Source of the DNA: Azoarcus sp. DN11
GTDB taxonomy: Bacteria > Pseudomonadota > Gammaproteobacteria > Burkholderiales > Rhodocyclaceae
Direction of reading: 5' to 3'
DNA: 64,000 nt
NCBI RefSeq assembly: GCF_003628555.1
Contig: NZ_CP021731.1
Span: forward strand, 2,604,001-2,668,000
The notes below the pieces were generated by a model, which worked only from the letters and a program-made list of their open reading frames with translations, had not been told where the DNA came from and searched no databases. The translations under genes were made by a program, and so were the position numbers. Numbering within the stretch: position 1 is the first letter of the stretch; the number at the start of each line of letters is the position of its first letter. Shown piece by piece: positions 17,211 through 26,704 of this stretch.

Positions 17211-18614
17211 TTTGACCGGTTGAAAACCATCCCCGCCACCTTCGCCCGCGCCCGGTTGCAGCTCGTATTCGCGCAGCTTGGTGCGCAGCGTCAACCGGGT
17301 GATGCCGAGGATCTCCGCGGCCCGTGTTTTGTTGCCCGCGACGTGGTCCAGTACGCGCAGGATGTGCTGGCGCTCCACCTCCGCCAGCGACATCGGGGTC
17401 GCAGCTTCATCCGCGGCTACTGCACTTTCGCCGCTCGCAGGCGCGGCGGCGTGCCCGAAGGGCAGCTGCTCGACCGTGATGACGCCATCCGACGCGAGGA
17501 TTGCCGCGCGCTCCATCACGTTGCGCAGCTCGCGGATGTTGCCGGGCCAGCGGTACGCGAGCAGGCGCGACACCACTTCGGGTTCGATCGCCGGGCTCGT
17601 CATGCCCAGATGCAGCGCGGCCAGTTCCAGGAAGTGGCGTGCCAGCGGCAGGATGTCGGCGGCGCGTTCGCGCAGCGGCGGCACGGCGATGCTGCCGACG
17701 TTGAGGCGGTAGAAGAGATCCTCGCGGAAGCTGCCGTCGCGAACCATCACGGGCAGGTTGCGGTGCGTTGCAGCGACGAAGCGCACATCGACGCGGATCT
17801 CCTTGCTGCCGCCCAGGCGGCGGAAGGCCTGGGTCTCCAGCACGCGCAGCAGCTTGGGTTGCAGGGCGGGCGACAGGTCGCCGACCTCGTCGAGGAACAG
17901 CGTGCCGCCGTCGGCCAGTTCGAGCAGGCCCTTCTTGGCCTGGCGCGCGTCGGTGAAGGCGCCCTTCTCGTGGCCGAACATCTCCGATTCGAGCAGCCCT
18001 TCGGGCAGCGCCGAGCAGTTCAGCGTCACCCACGGCCCCGCGGCGCGGGCCGACAGGCTGTGGATGGACTGTGCGATGTGTTCCTTGCCGGTGCCCGACT
18101 CGCCGAGGATCAGCGCCGGCACGCGCCCCGCGGCGGCAATCTTGCGTGTCGTCTCGAGCAACTCGCGGAACGCGGCGCTGTCGCCGATCAGCCCCGGCAC
18201 GACGTCCCCGCCCGCCTGCGCGCGGCGCCATTCGACCTCGCGCCGCAGCTGGCGCGTCTCGAAAGCCCGCCGGATCAGGCTGTCGAGGTCATCGAGGTCG
18301 AAGGGCTTGTTGATGTAGTCGTAAGCCCCCGCCTTCAGTGCCGCGACAGCTGTGCGCACCTCAGGGTAGGCCGTCATCGTCACGACCAGCGCGTCCTCCT
18401 CGAACTCGTGCAGGCGCGCGATCACCTCCAGTCCGGGGATGTCGGGCAGGCGCAGGTCGAGCAGGATCAGCCCGAAGCGCGTCTCGCGCGCGAGCGCCAA
18501 CCCGTCGAGGCCGCAGGCGGCGGCCTGCACTTCGTAACCCTTGCGCGACAGCAGGCCCAGCAGGGTCAGGCGCAGGGTCTCGTCGTCTTCAATGATGAGG
18601 ATGGTGTTGCTCAT
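17205..18614 (-). CDS. NtrC-family sigma-54-dependent response regulator
   Basis: The 469-residue protein has three domains in order. The receiver (1-120) shows IIEDDETLR, the phospho-acceptor in [12 protein letters not shown], and the conserved Lys in YINKPFDL. The AAA+ domain (about 140-370) has Walker [10 protein letters not shown], the sigma-54 contact loop, Walker [11 protein letters not shown] and arginine-containing [11 protein letters not shown]. The Fis-type helix-turn-helix (about 425-465) includes [20 protein letters not shown]. The contact loop reads GAFTDA where the consensus is GAFTGA. The start ATG at 18614 lies inside the kinase gene (26-bp overlap), so kinase and regulator are co-translated. 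It is followed directly by a sigma-54 promoter driving idr, its most probable target. Confidence 0.92.
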   Translation of the reverse strand: MSNTILIIEDDETLRLTLLGLLSRKGYEVQAAACGLDGLALARETRFGLILLDLRLPDIPGLEVIARLHEFEEDALVVTMTAYPEVRTAVAALKAGAYDYINKPFDLDDLDSLIRRAFETRQLRREVEWRRAQAGGDVVPGLIGDSAAFRELLETTRKIAAAGRVPALILGESGTGKEHIAQSIHSLSARAAGPWVTLNCSALPEGLLESEMFGHEKGAFTDARQAKKGLLELADGGTLFLDEVGDLSPALQPKLLRVLETQAFRRLGGSKEIRVDVRFVAATHRNLPVMVRDGSFREDLFYRLNVGSIAVPPLRERAADILPLARHFLELAALHLGMTSPAIEPEVVSRLLAYRWPGNIRELRNVMERAAILASDGVITVEQLPFGHAAAPASGESAVAADEAATPMSLAEVERQHILRVLDHVAGNKTRAAEILGITRLTLRTKLREYELQPGAGEGGGDGFQPVKN

Positions 18615-20916
18615 GCCCGCTCGCGGAATGTATTGGCCACAGCAGCGTGAAGCAGCTTCCATGCCGTCCGTCGCTGTTCACCCCGATCTCGGCTCCATGC
18701 TCCTCCACGATCTTGTGCACGATGGACAGCCCGAGCCCCGAGCCGCCCTCGCGCGTCGTGAAGAAGGGTTCGAAGATGCGCCGCTGCAAGGTCTCCGGAA
18801 TGCCCGGCCCGCTGTCGCGCACGTCGATGCGGACCCGCTCGCCTTCTGCCCCGGCTGCGATGACGACGGTACCGCCGTCGGGCTGCGCGCGCAGCGCGTT
18901 GATCACGAGGTTCAGCAGCACCTGCTTGAGCTGCGCCGGGTCGGCGCGCAGCGGCGGCAGTGTGTCGGGAATGTGCGTCGTGATCTCGACCTTCTGGTTG
19001 CGTGCCTCCTTGCGCGTCCAGAACAGGATGTCGGTCAGCGTCTCCCCCAACGGCGTCGCGCGCAGGTCGGGCGCCGTGGGAGCCGCGAAACCGTGGAAGG
19101 TGCGCAGGAAATCCGAGAGCCGGTCCGTTTCCCCTTCGAGACGGCGCAGCGCCTCGAACACGCCGGGAGGCAGGTCATCCTCGTACTGCAGGGCCTGGGC
19201 GACGGCCTTCATGCCCGCCAGCGGGTTGCCGATCTCATGCGCGAGTCCCATCGCGAGCTCGCCCATGGTGGCCATCTTGTCCATCTGGAACAGTTGCCGA
19301 TCGAGCTCGCGGCGCTCGTCCTGCAGGCGCCGCTCGTCGCTGATGTCGCGGGCGACGACCAGGAACGAGCGTCCGCCGCTGACATCGCGCGTCGAGGTGA
19401 TCGACAGCGCGAGCACCCTCCCCCGGGTCTTGAGATCGCGGCGCACGGGCATGTCGTCGGCGATATCGGCGGCGATACTCGGCCATTCGCTCCAGAATTC
19501 GGCCAGGCGACTACCGGCGACCTCCGCATCCGAGCCCAGCAGCTCCCGCGCTGCGCCGTTCGCCAGCGTGATCTCGCCGTTTTCCGCAACGACCAGGATG
19601 CCGTCGCCGGTATGTTGAATGATCGCGGCAAGCCAGGCACGCTCGTGAGCGAGTTCCCGCGTCCGGGCGCCAACCTCGTCTTCGAGCCGGTCACGATGCG
19701 CTGCGAGCTTCCCGTAAAGCTCGGCGAGGCGGTCGGTCATCGCATTGAACTTGGTCCCGAGGTCCGCGATCTCGTCGTCGCCGGAAATGCTCACGCGTCG
19801 CGTGAAATCGCCGGCGGCGATCGCCTCCGTCTCCTGCGCCAGCGCGTCCACAGGGCCCAGAAGACGGCGGGACAACGCGTAGCCGCCGATCGCCGTGACA
19901 ATCATCGCGACAACGAGGACGGCATACAGGACGTACAGGTTGACGACAGAGAAGAACAGCGCCTGTTGCGCCATGTCCACCGCGATCACCCAGCGCCCCC
20001 CGGTCGTATCCGGAAAGGCCTGGCCGAATTCGATCGGTGCGTACGCGACGATCCGCTCTCCGGTCATCAGCGTGCCTTCGCGCCCGCTCTGCACTGCGGG
20101 AAGATGCGACGCGCCGAACACGTCCTGGAGGGCATCGACCGACTGCATCGCGAAGCCCGACGCGGTCTCGCGCGAGCGCGACAGGAAGTGCCCCGCGCGA
20201 TCGAACAGATATGCCGTACCGTCGCGTGCAACCGCCATCTGCTCGATCTGTGCGAGCAGGATGTCGGCGTCGAGATTCACCACCAGGATGCCATCCGTGG
20301 CTGCACCCCGTTCGCCGAGCGCAATCGCGACCCGCACGACCGGATGCTCGGGTGTTTCGATCTGGCCGAACTCGACGTTCAGGTCGAGCGGCGAGACATA
20401 CAGGCTGCCGGGTTCGATCTGCATCGCGTCGCGGAAATAATAGCGGTCGGACTTGTCCTGCAGTTCCTCCCCCGATACCACGATCACGTCGTGGCCGCGC
20501 CGGTCGACACGCACGCGCTCGTGGCCGTCCCGGCTGAGGAAACGGATCTGGTAGATATGCGGATAGGCCGACGCAAGCGCGCTGTAATCGTGTTCCAGGC
20601 GCCGCGTGGCGGCTTGTGCGCGAGCACCGTCTTCCTGCCGGATCGCGCTGCGCAGTTCCGCGAGTGCCGGCGCACCGGCAAGGTAGCGCAGCTCCGCGGA
20701 GAGCTGGTTGAAGAAGAGCGACACGCCCTTCGCACGAACCGACACTTCCTGTCTCAGATGGCGCAGGGTTTCTTCACGCAATTGGTCGACCGAAAGCGTC
20801 ACCCCGATGATGCCGGCAATGCCGGTGGGGATGACCGCGGCGGCCAGGAATGCGAAGTAGATGCGCCGCGCAAGGCCGCCGCCGCCGAGCGCGCGCTTTA
20901 GTATGCGATCCAGCAA
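18589..20916 (-). CDS. Membrane-bound sensor histidine kinase
   Basis: The protein is about 775 residues. Order: N-terminal transmembrane helix (IYFAFLAAAVIPTGIAGIIG), a periplasmic double-Cache/dCACHE-like sensor of about 300 residues, a second transmembrane helix (VVNLYVLYAVLVVAMIVTAI), HAMP, PAS (IIQHTGDGILVV), HisKA with the phosphorylated His in LAHEIGNPLAG, and HATPase with DSGPGIP and GGSGLGLSI. The likely start is TTG at 20916, preceded by GGAGG; longer frames to 21099 lack this site and a credible N-terminus. The periplasmic sensor should detect a small extracellular ligand and phosphorylate the downstream NtrC-type regulator. Iodate, iodide or a redox-derived signal is a guess from context. 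Confidence 0.88.
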   Translation of the reverse strand: MLDRILKRALGGGGLARRIYFAFLAAAVIPTGIAGIIGVTLSVDQLREETLRHLRQEVSVRAKGVSLFFNQLSAELRYLAGAPALAELRSAIRQEDGARAQAATRRLEHDYSALASAYPHIYQIRFLSRDGHERVRVDRRGHDVIVVSGEELQDKSDRYYFRDAMQIEPGSLYVSPLDLNVEFGQIETPEHPVVRVAIALGERGAATDGILVVNLDADILLAQIEQMAVARDGTAYLFDRAGHFLSRSRETASGFAMQSVDALQDVFGASHLPAVQSGREGTLMTGERIVAYAPIEFGQAFPDTTGGRWVIAVDMAQQALFFSVVNLYVLYAVLVVAMIVTAIGGYALSRRLLGPVDALAQETEAIAAGDFTRRVSISGDDEIADLGTKFNAMTDRLAELYGKLAAHRDRLEDEVGARTRELAHERAWLAAIIQHTGDGILVVAENGEITLANGAARELLGSDAEVAGSRLAEFWSEWPSIAADIADDMPVRRDLKTRGRVLALSITSTRDVSGGRSFLVVARDISDERRLQDERRELDRQLFQMDKMATMGELAMGLAHEIGNPLAGMKAVAQALQYEDDLPPGVFEALRRLEGETDRLSDFLRTFHGFAAPTAPDLRATPLGETLTDILFWTRKEARNQKVEITTHIPDTLPPLRADPAQLKQVLLNLVINALRAQPDGGTVVIAAGAEGERVRIDVRDSGPGIPETLQRRIFEPFFTTREGGSGLGLSIVHKIVEEHGAEIGVNSDGRHGSCFTLLWPIHSASGHEQHHPHH

Positions 20917-21130
20917 GAGACCTCCGTGGGTCGGCGCCACACTGCGGCGCGGTGCTCCGGACGGGAGCCACGCGCTTTCGCGCCTCGAAGCTTTCCGGGC
21001 ACGGATCTTCGCATGAAATGCAGTTGCCGTAACACGCAGCCATGCTCTCCGGCATCCGCGGGAAAATGCGCGCCCCGCGCGGAACCATTGGTGCAACAAT
21101 TCGGGATTCTTCCCGCTCGGGAGTCTCCCA

Positions 21131-22312
21131 ATGAATCATCTGCGTACCCGTGCCGTCCATGCCGGTCAGAAACCGGACCCCGCGAGCGGCGCGATCGCCA
21201 CCCCCATCAACCAGACATCCGCCTTCGCGTACGGCACGCTCGGCAACGGTGCCGCGATCTTTGCCGGCGAGGCGGACGGCTATCGCTACAGCCGTTTCGC
21301 CAATCCGACGGTCAAGGCGCTCGAAGACAAGATCGCCGACCTGGAAGGCGCCGCGGCGGCGGTCGCGTTCAGTAGCGGCACGGCCGCGGTGTCATCGACC
21401 GTGCTTTCCCTGCTCGCTCCCGGCGACGAAATCGTGTTCCTCGGGCCGCTCTACGGGGGAACGGAAAGCCTGTTCAACGCGTTCGGCGGGCGTTTCGGCA
21501 TTCGTGTCGTGGACGCCACGGAGCGCGGGCTCGAAGCGAGCCTGTCGCCCGCGACGCGCCTGATCTGGGTCGAGACGCTGACCAACCCCACGCTGCGCCT
21601 GCACGACCTCGCGGCCGTCGCGGCGCTCGCGCGGGCGCGCGGCATCACGACGGTCGCAGACAACACGTTCTGCTCGCCATGCCTGACGCGTCCGCTCGAA
21701 CACGGCATCGATCTCGTGATGCATTCGATGACCAAATACCTCGGCGGACATGGTGACAGCACCGGCGGCGTCCTTGCCGGCGCGGAACGGCTGATCGCCC
21801 CGGTGCGGGCGACCGGTCTCGGGCACGTCGGCGGCAATCTCGCACCGAACGAGGCCTTCCTGATCCTGCGCGGCGTCAAGACCCTGCCCCTGCGCATGGC
21901 GGCGCACTGCGAAGGCGCCGCGGAGGTCGCCGCCTTCCTGTCGGCGCATCCCGCGGTTGCCGCGACACACTACCCCGGGCTGGCGACACACCCGCAGCAC
22001 GCGCTCGCGCGCCGGCAGATGGAGGGCGGCTACGGCGGTATCGTTTCGTTCGAGCTTGCACGAGGCACTCGTCGCGCGGCGGCAGCCCTGCTGGACAACC
22101 TGAAGCTGTTCACGCAGGCGGTGTCGCTAGGCGACGTCGACAGCCTCGCGTGCCATCCCGCGAGCACGACGCACAGCTTCGTCTCGCCCGAGGCACGGGC
22201 GCGGAGCGGGATCGACGAAGGATTGATCCGCCTCAGCGTGGGGATCGAGCACCCGCAGGACCTGATCGCCGACCTGGGCGAGGCGCTGGCCGCGAGCGTT
22301 GCCGCGGCCTGA
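21131..22312 (+). CDS. PLP-dependent trans-sulfuration enzyme (cystathionine gamma-synthase / methionine gamma-lyase family)
   Basis: The 393-residue protein belongs to the Cys/Met metabolism PLP family. It shows YSRFANPTVKALE (PLP-phosphate region, Tyr/Arg), VAFSSGTAAVSS, VADNTFCSP (the PLP-binding Asp) and the lysine in HSMTKYLGGHGD. The cysteine in NTFCSP is at the place where methionine gamma-lyases often carry Cys, and the C-terminal SLGDVDSLACHPASTTH is common to the family. Substrate choice between cystathionine synthesis, O-acylhomoserine sulfhydrylation and lyase activity cannot be decided by eye. It is divergent from the sensor kinase and convergent with an EamA transporter. Confidence 0.82.
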   Translation: MNHLRTRAVHAGQKPDPASGAIATPINQTSAFAYGTLGNGAAIFAGEADGYRYSRFANPTVKALEDKIADLEGAAAAVAFSSGTAAVSSTVLSLLAPGDEIVFLGPLYGGTESLFNAFGGRFGIRVVDATERGLEASLSPATRLIWVETLTNPTLRLHDLAAVAALARARGITTVADNTFCSPCLTRPLEHGIDLVMHSMTKYLGGHGDSTGGVLAGAERLIAPVRATGLGHVGGNLAPNEAFLILRGVKTLPLRMAAHCEGAAEVAAFLSAHPAVAATHYPGLATHPQHALARRQMEGGYGGIVSFELARGTRRAAAALLDNLKLFTQAVSLGDVDSLACHPASTTHSFVSPEARARSGIDEGLIRLSVGIEHPQDLIADLGEALAASVAAA

Positions 22313-22323
22313 GCGGCGGCGGC

Positions 22324-23166
22324 CTACTGCCGCTTCCTGCCCATGATCACCGCAGCGATGCCGGTCAGGACCGCCACGGAGGCCAGGATCAGACGCGCGG
22401 TGATGGCTTCGTCGAGAAACAGCGCAGCACCCAGGGTCGCGATGACCGGCACGCTCAGTTGCACTGTCGCGGCGCTGCTCGCGCGCAGACCCGGCAGGGC
22501 GCTGTACCACACGGCGTAGCCCAGCCCGGAAGCCAGGGCGCCCGACGCCACTGCGTACAGGACGCCCGCGACATCGGCGTCGAGACGCGGCAGCATCAGA
22601 AGGCTCAGCATCGCTGCGAAAGGCAGCGCGCGGATGAAATTGCCGCCGGTACTCGCGGCGGGATTACTGCCGCCCCGCCCGCGCAGGGAATAGATGCCCC
22701 AGGCGACACCGGCCACGATCATCAGCAGGGAGCCTTCCAGTGGCGGCGCCGACAACCCCGGCCGCAGCAGGATGACCAGGCCCGCAAACGCAAGCACCAG
22801 CCCGCCCGACTGCACGACGCCCAGGCGTTCGCCCCGCCACAGACCGTAGCCGATCATGGTGGCCTGGACCGCGCCGAACAGCAGCAAGGCCCCGGCTCCG
22901 GCCGGCAACGTGAGGTAGGCGAAGGAAAAGCCGGCCGCGTAGGCGAACAGTACGGTCGCGGAAAGCCAGTTGCCGTGACGGGAGGATGCGCCACCGCGCA
23001 ATCGCACGATCAGCCACAGGATGAGCGCCCCGGAAGCCAGACGGATGCTGGTGAAGCCCGCAGCGTCGATGTGCGCTTCCCGCAGCGCCAGGCGGCACAG
23101 CAGCGAATTGGCCGCAAAGGCGATCATCGCCAGCGTCGTCAGCAGTACCACCTTGGTCTTGGTCAT
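22324..23166 (-). CDS. EamA/DMT-family membrane transporter
   Basis: The 280-residue protein has about ten hydrophobic helices in two repeated halves, the EamA (DUF6) pattern. The N-terminal half begins KTKVVLLTTLAMIAFAANSLLCRLAL, and the second repeat includes YAVASGALASGLGYAVWYSALP and ends near the inner-membrane positive tail GRKRQ. Family members export amino acids or other metabolites. No substrate can be named; proximity to a sulfur amino-acid enzyme is weak evidence for thiol or amino-acid efflux. It is convergent with the preceding gene with an 11-bp gap. Confidence 0.82.
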   Translation of the reverse strand: MTKTKVVLLTTLAMIAFAANSLLCRLALREAHIDAAGFTSIRLASGALILWLIVRLRGGASSRHGNWLSATVLFAYAAGFSFAYLTLPAGAGALLLFGAVQATMIGYGLWRGERLGVVQSGGLVLAFAGLVILLRPGLSAPPLEGSLLMIVAGVAWGIYSLRGRGGSNPAASTGGNFIRALPFAAMLSLLMLPRLDADVAGVLYAVASGALASGLGYAVWYSALPGLRASSAATVQLSVPVIATLGAALFLDEAITARLILASVAVLTGIAAVIMGRKRQ

Positions 23167-23811
23167 GCAGGTCGTTCCGTTTATGCCGGCGAGGTCGGCG
23201 GTTCAAGGGGGAAGATTCCGTTAACCGTTGTCGCAGGGTGCGCACTGCATCGCACGCAGAATGCCCTACCCCCTATTCGCTTCGCAACTTCAGTGAAGAG
23301 CGGACGAGGAGTTGCGGCACGTGCTTGCTCACGGACTCAGCACCACGCCCCAGAACGATACCGAATTACCCATATTCGGGGATTCCCCCACCATAAACGG
23401 GTGCACTCCACCATCAATGGGGCAGAACCCCCAAACACCCCTGAAACGGCCGGCACGCCAGGGCAGCGAGGCGGATGACCCAAACTATGCAATGTCGGCA
23501 ACTGCGCCCAGCGCTCCGGCCTCTGCACGTGCCGGTTTCAGTGCGATCAAAATGACATTGGCAATATTGACCGGTTTGTGATGATGCCCGCCGCCTGATG
23601 CATCCATGCCAGAAGAAAGCGTCTCAGCGGACGGGCCGGACGGTGTAACCAGGTGTTGCGCGCGGCACGGGAATTGCCCTGCGCCCTCGTCGGCGTTGCC
23701 GCTCATCAAAAACGGTGCGGCCACGCAGTGCCTCGCTCCAGCGCTACCGTTCCACGAGAGCGGCGCCGAGCGGTTCGAGCAGTACCTGCAAGCCCGACAT
23801 GAGGGAATACC
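23167..23811. other. 645-bp non-coding spacer upstream of the large peroxidase
   Basis: No credible gene is seen on either strand. The spacer separates the EamA gene from the divergently placed large di-haem peroxidase and contains a cluster of 20-bp-spaced repeats (separate entry). A short GAGGGAATACC precedes the peroxidase ATG and serves as its ribosome site. No RNA gene is recognised. Confidence 0.5.
23368..23427. repeat. Three degenerate 20-bp direct repeats
   Basis: Three consecutive 20-bp units start at 23368, 23388 and 23408 and share a core like CCATnnnCGGGg: ACCCATATTCGGGG..., CCACCATAAACGGGTGCACT, and CCACCATCAATGGGGCAGAA. The last two agree strongly. A 20-bp period (two helical turns) is what repeated regulator sites on one DNA face show. 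They sit about 400 bp upstream of the large peroxidase gene. Confidence 0.45.
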
Positions 23812-26271
23812 ATGAAAAAGCAAAAAAGCTCGTTACCCGTCTACCCGGTCTGCGCGACGCTGTTGTCCGTCACGTGCCTGCTGGCCGCCGGCCTCGGCCA
23901 GCCCGCCATCGCCCAGACCGCGATAGCCCCCGACCCCGCCCAACTCCGGGTCCTGGCGCTCAAGACGACCAATTCGCTGAAGACCGTCGGGGTCCCCAAT
24001 CCCGGAAATCTCAAGGATTTTGTCGTCAACCGCGGCACGCTCATCAAGCTGGGCAAGGCCCTGTTCTGGGACCAGCAGGTGGGCAGCGACGGCCAGGCCT
24101 GCGGCAGTTGCCATTTCCACGCGGGAGCGGACAACCGCTCGCTGCATCAATTGAACCCCGGTTTCCGCAACCAGACCCCGGGAGCCGACCCCAACGCGTT
24201 CAGGGATGCGACCTTTTTCGGCCCCAACCTGACCACCTTCGGCCCCAATTACCAGTTGAAGCCCGATGACTTTCCGTTTCACAAGCTGGTCAACGTGAAT
24301 GACCGCGAATCGGGCGTGCTTTCCGATACGAACGACGTCGTGTCGTCCCAAGGCGTATTCAACGCGACCTTCGGTGCCATCGGTGCCTCTAATGCGGCGA
24401 TTTTTTCGCGGGACAGCGGGACGACCAATCTCGTGGGGCCCGGTGCGGTATTCCAGATCGGCGGCAGGCTGGTACGCAACGTCGAGCCGCGGAACACCCC
24501 GACAAACATCAACGCGGTCCTCAACGATCGCAATTTCTGGGATTCGCGTGCGCGGAACGAATTCAACGGTGTGAACCCGATTGGCGCCCTCGATCGGACC
24601 GCGATGGTGGTGCAGGTCAGTCCTGGCGGCCCGCCATCGCTGGTCGCGGTACGCATCGCCAATTCCTCCGCCGCCTCGCAGGCGGATGGTCCGCCGCTGA
24701 GCAACCTGGAAATGTCCTTTGCCGGCCGGCGATTCCCCGAACTGGGCCGGAAGATGCTCAACCCTGACCTCGTCGCGCTGGGTAGCCAGTTCGTCGCGAA
24801 GGATGACAGCATCCTGGGCGCCGACAGCAACCAGAACACGATTCCGGGAAGCCGGGGCATCAAGCCGAAATACGCGGTGCTGATCCAGAAGGCGTTCAGC
24901 CCCCAGTGGTGGAATGCGCCGGGCTGGTTCGTTGATCTCGGCACCGGCACGCCCGTCCTGAGGCAAGGCACGCCCTCGCGGCCGAATCAGTTCTCCGTCA
25001 TGGAGTACAACTTCAGCCTCTTTTTCGGGATGGCGGTGAACGACTATGAAAGGCTGCTGATCTCGGATGGTTCGCCGTTCGACCAGTTCATGGAAGGGGT
25101 CGGCACGATCACGCCGGCCCCATTGCCGCTCTCGGACGCGCAGTTGCGTGGCCTGCAGACCTTCCTCACCAAGGGCGGATGCATCAACTGCCACAGCGGC
25201 CCGGAACTCACCAACGCTTCCCTCAGCAATGTGCTCAAGTTCGAGATCCTCGAACGCATGATCATGGGCAATGGCGGAGTCGCGGTGTACGACAACGGCC
25301 ACTACAACGTCGGCGTGCGTCCGACGCTCGAGGACGTCGGCATCGGCGCCACCATCGGACCGGACAACCTGCCGCTGTCGAACACGGTCTTCTTCCAGAA
25401 CTGCGTCCGCAAGGTAATGGGCGACGTCCCGGGAATTTCCGTTGCCGCGGCGAATCAGCAGTGCGGGGTACCGCAGATCGTGGCCCGGCCGGCAGAAGCG
25501 GCGGTGCTGCTGACCAGGGCGGTACAGTTGACGGAGGACGCTGCAATCCGCGCGGGAGCCGAGGCACGGATAGCGAGCGCCGAGGCCCTGCTGACGCAGG
25601 CCGTTCCCGACCTCGTAGGGGCCTCCTGCAAATTGGCGCGCAACCCGATACTATGCCCTACGGACCAGCCGGGTGCCGCAGACCTGCTTGCCACGGTCAA
25701 CTTGCCGCCACAGGCACTGACGGACCTGCTGGCTGCAGCGGCGAGCCTGCTGCCGGATCCGGTCTCGCCGGGCACCTCGGCACGACTCTTCGCCCCGCCG
25801 CTTGGTCCCGATGAACGCGTGGCAGTGATGGGCGCGCACAAGGTGCCTTCCCTGCGCAACGTCGAGCTTACCGCGCCGTATTTCCACAACGGCGGGCAGG
25901 CAACGCTGCATCAGGTGGTGGAGTTCTACAACCGGGGCGGCGACTTTTCCGCCGTGAATCAGGATGATCTCGATCCCAACATCCATCCGCTGGGGCTGAC
26001 CGACGAGGAGAAGGACGACCTCGTGGCGTTCCTGACGTCGCTCACCGACGACCGCGTGCGGTATGAGCGGGCCCCCTTCGATCGGCCGAGCATCAGCATC
26101 CCCAACGGGGCCCCGGCCGATGTGGCGGCGGCGATCTGCCTGTTTACGCAGGATGCGTGCGCAGTTGAAGCCCGGGTCGAGATTCCGGCAGTTGGCGCGA
26201 CGGGCCATGTGCAAGCGCTGGGCACGCCGCACACGCCTTATGCGAACTTCCTTGACCCGCTGACACCGTAA
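23812..26271 (+). CDS. Very large di-haem cytochrome c peroxidase/MauG-family protein
   Basis: The 819-residue exported protein begins with a signal peptide (MKKQKSS..., cleavage near AIAQ). Two c-type haem sites are present: ACGSCHFHAGADNR (about residue 102) and GCINCHSGPELT (about residue 460). C-terminal features are SLRNVELTAPYFHNGGQAT and FYNRGGDF, standard for CcpA/MauG, except that the Met of YMHNG is Phe. Typical family members have about 350-450 residues; here long insertions lie between the haems and between the second haem and the C-terminal motif. A normal peroxidase role is therefore uncertain; oxidation of a larger substrate is possible. The gene stands alone and is followed by a terminator. 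Confidence 0.78.
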   Translation: MKKQKSSLPVYPVCATLLSVTCLLAAGLGQPAIAQTAIAPDPAQLRVLALKTTNSLKTVGVPNPGNLKDFVVNRGTLIKLGKALFWDQQVGSDGQACGSCHFHAGADNRSLHQLNPGFRNQTPGADPNAFRDATFFGPNLTTFGPNYQLKPDDFPFHKLVNVNDRESGVLSDTNDVVSSQGVFNATFGAIGASNAAIFSRDSGTTNLVGPGAVFQIGGRLVRNVEPRNTPTNINAVLNDRNFWDSRARNEFNGVNPIGALDRTAMVVQVSPGGPPSLVAVRIANSSAASQADGPPLSNLEMSFAGRRFPELGRKMLNPDLVALGSQFVAKDDSILGADSNQNTIPGSRGIKPKYAVLIQKAFSPQWWNAPGWFVDLGTGTPVLRQGTPSRPNQFSVMEYNFSLFFGMAVNDYERLLISDGSPFDQFMEGVGTITPAPLPLSDAQLRGLQTFLTKGGCINCHSGPELTNASLSNVLKFEILERMIMGNGGVAVYDNGHYNVGVRPTLEDVGIGATIGPDNLPLSNTVFFQNCVRKVMGDVPGISVAAANQQCGVPQIVARPAEAAVLLTRAVQLTEDAAIRAGAEARIASAEALLTQAVPDLVGASCKLARNPILCPTDQPGAADLLATVNLPPQALTDLLAAAASLLPDPVSPGTSARLFAPPLGPDERVAVMGAHKVPSLRNVELTAPYFHNGGQATLHQVVEFYNRGGDFSAVNQDDLDPNIHPLGLTDEEKDDLVAFLTSLTDDRVRYERAPFDRPSISIPNGAPADVAAAICLFTQDACAVEARVEIPAVGATGHVQALGTPHTPYANFLDPLTP

Positions 26272-26298
26272 CGCATCCGCCTCTGCGGTGACAGCGGA

Positions 26299-26330
26299 GC
26301 GGCGGCCCTGCGGGGCCGCCGCGGCTTTTT
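26299..26330 (+). terminator. Rho-independent terminator of the large peroxidase gene
   Basis: A 10-bp stem GCGGCGGCCC / GGGCCGCCGC with loop TGCG is followed by GGCTTTTT. It begins 28 bp after the stop codon. Confidence 0.9.
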
Positions 26331-26337
26331 GCCCGTG

Positions 26338-26480
26338 TCAGAAACTCTTCGACACGGCAAACACGTAGCGCTGCTTGAAGATCTCGCGCCACATCCCCTC
26401 CCCGTTCGTCGCGGCCAGCACTTCATAACCCTCGCACACATCCAGGCGCGCGCTGGTGACCGGATCGTCATCAACAACGA
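26338..26480 (-). pseudogene. Fragment of a response-regulator receiver domain
   Basis: The minus-strand frame reads ARLLVVDDDPVTSARL, then EGYEVLAATNGEGMWREI, which is the first half of a receiver domain (Asp pair, alpha1, beta2). It then changes to KQRYVFAVSKSF and stops, without the phospho-acceptor Asp or the conserved Lys. The last residues, ending in aromatic Phe, look more like the final strand of an outer-membrane protein. The likely origin is a deletion joining two gene remnants. Upstream (26481-26704) nothing recognisable is coded. Confidence 0.5.
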
Positions 26481-26704
26481 GAAGTCTGGCGGGTCGGTTT
26501 TCGATCAAGGCGGACTGGCGGGAACGGTCGGGGACAGGCCGGCAATAATATCGGGATTCACCTTCGCGCCGTCCGGGGATGCAGGCAGCCACAGGCAGAC
26601 CTCGGCCTGCCTCAGACCGAGGAATCGAAGATTTGCGAACTCCTGTGGTCCGCTGTCGATCCAAGAAGGTGGAGTTTCATCCTCCGACAGCAGGGGACGC
26701 TCGA

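Noticed and set aside
23812..26271. Rubber oxygenase RoxA/RoxB
   Set aside because: The protein has two haem sites and RoxA-like large size, but the C-terminal motif and order are those of CcpA/MauG, and no specific Rox features are seen by eye.
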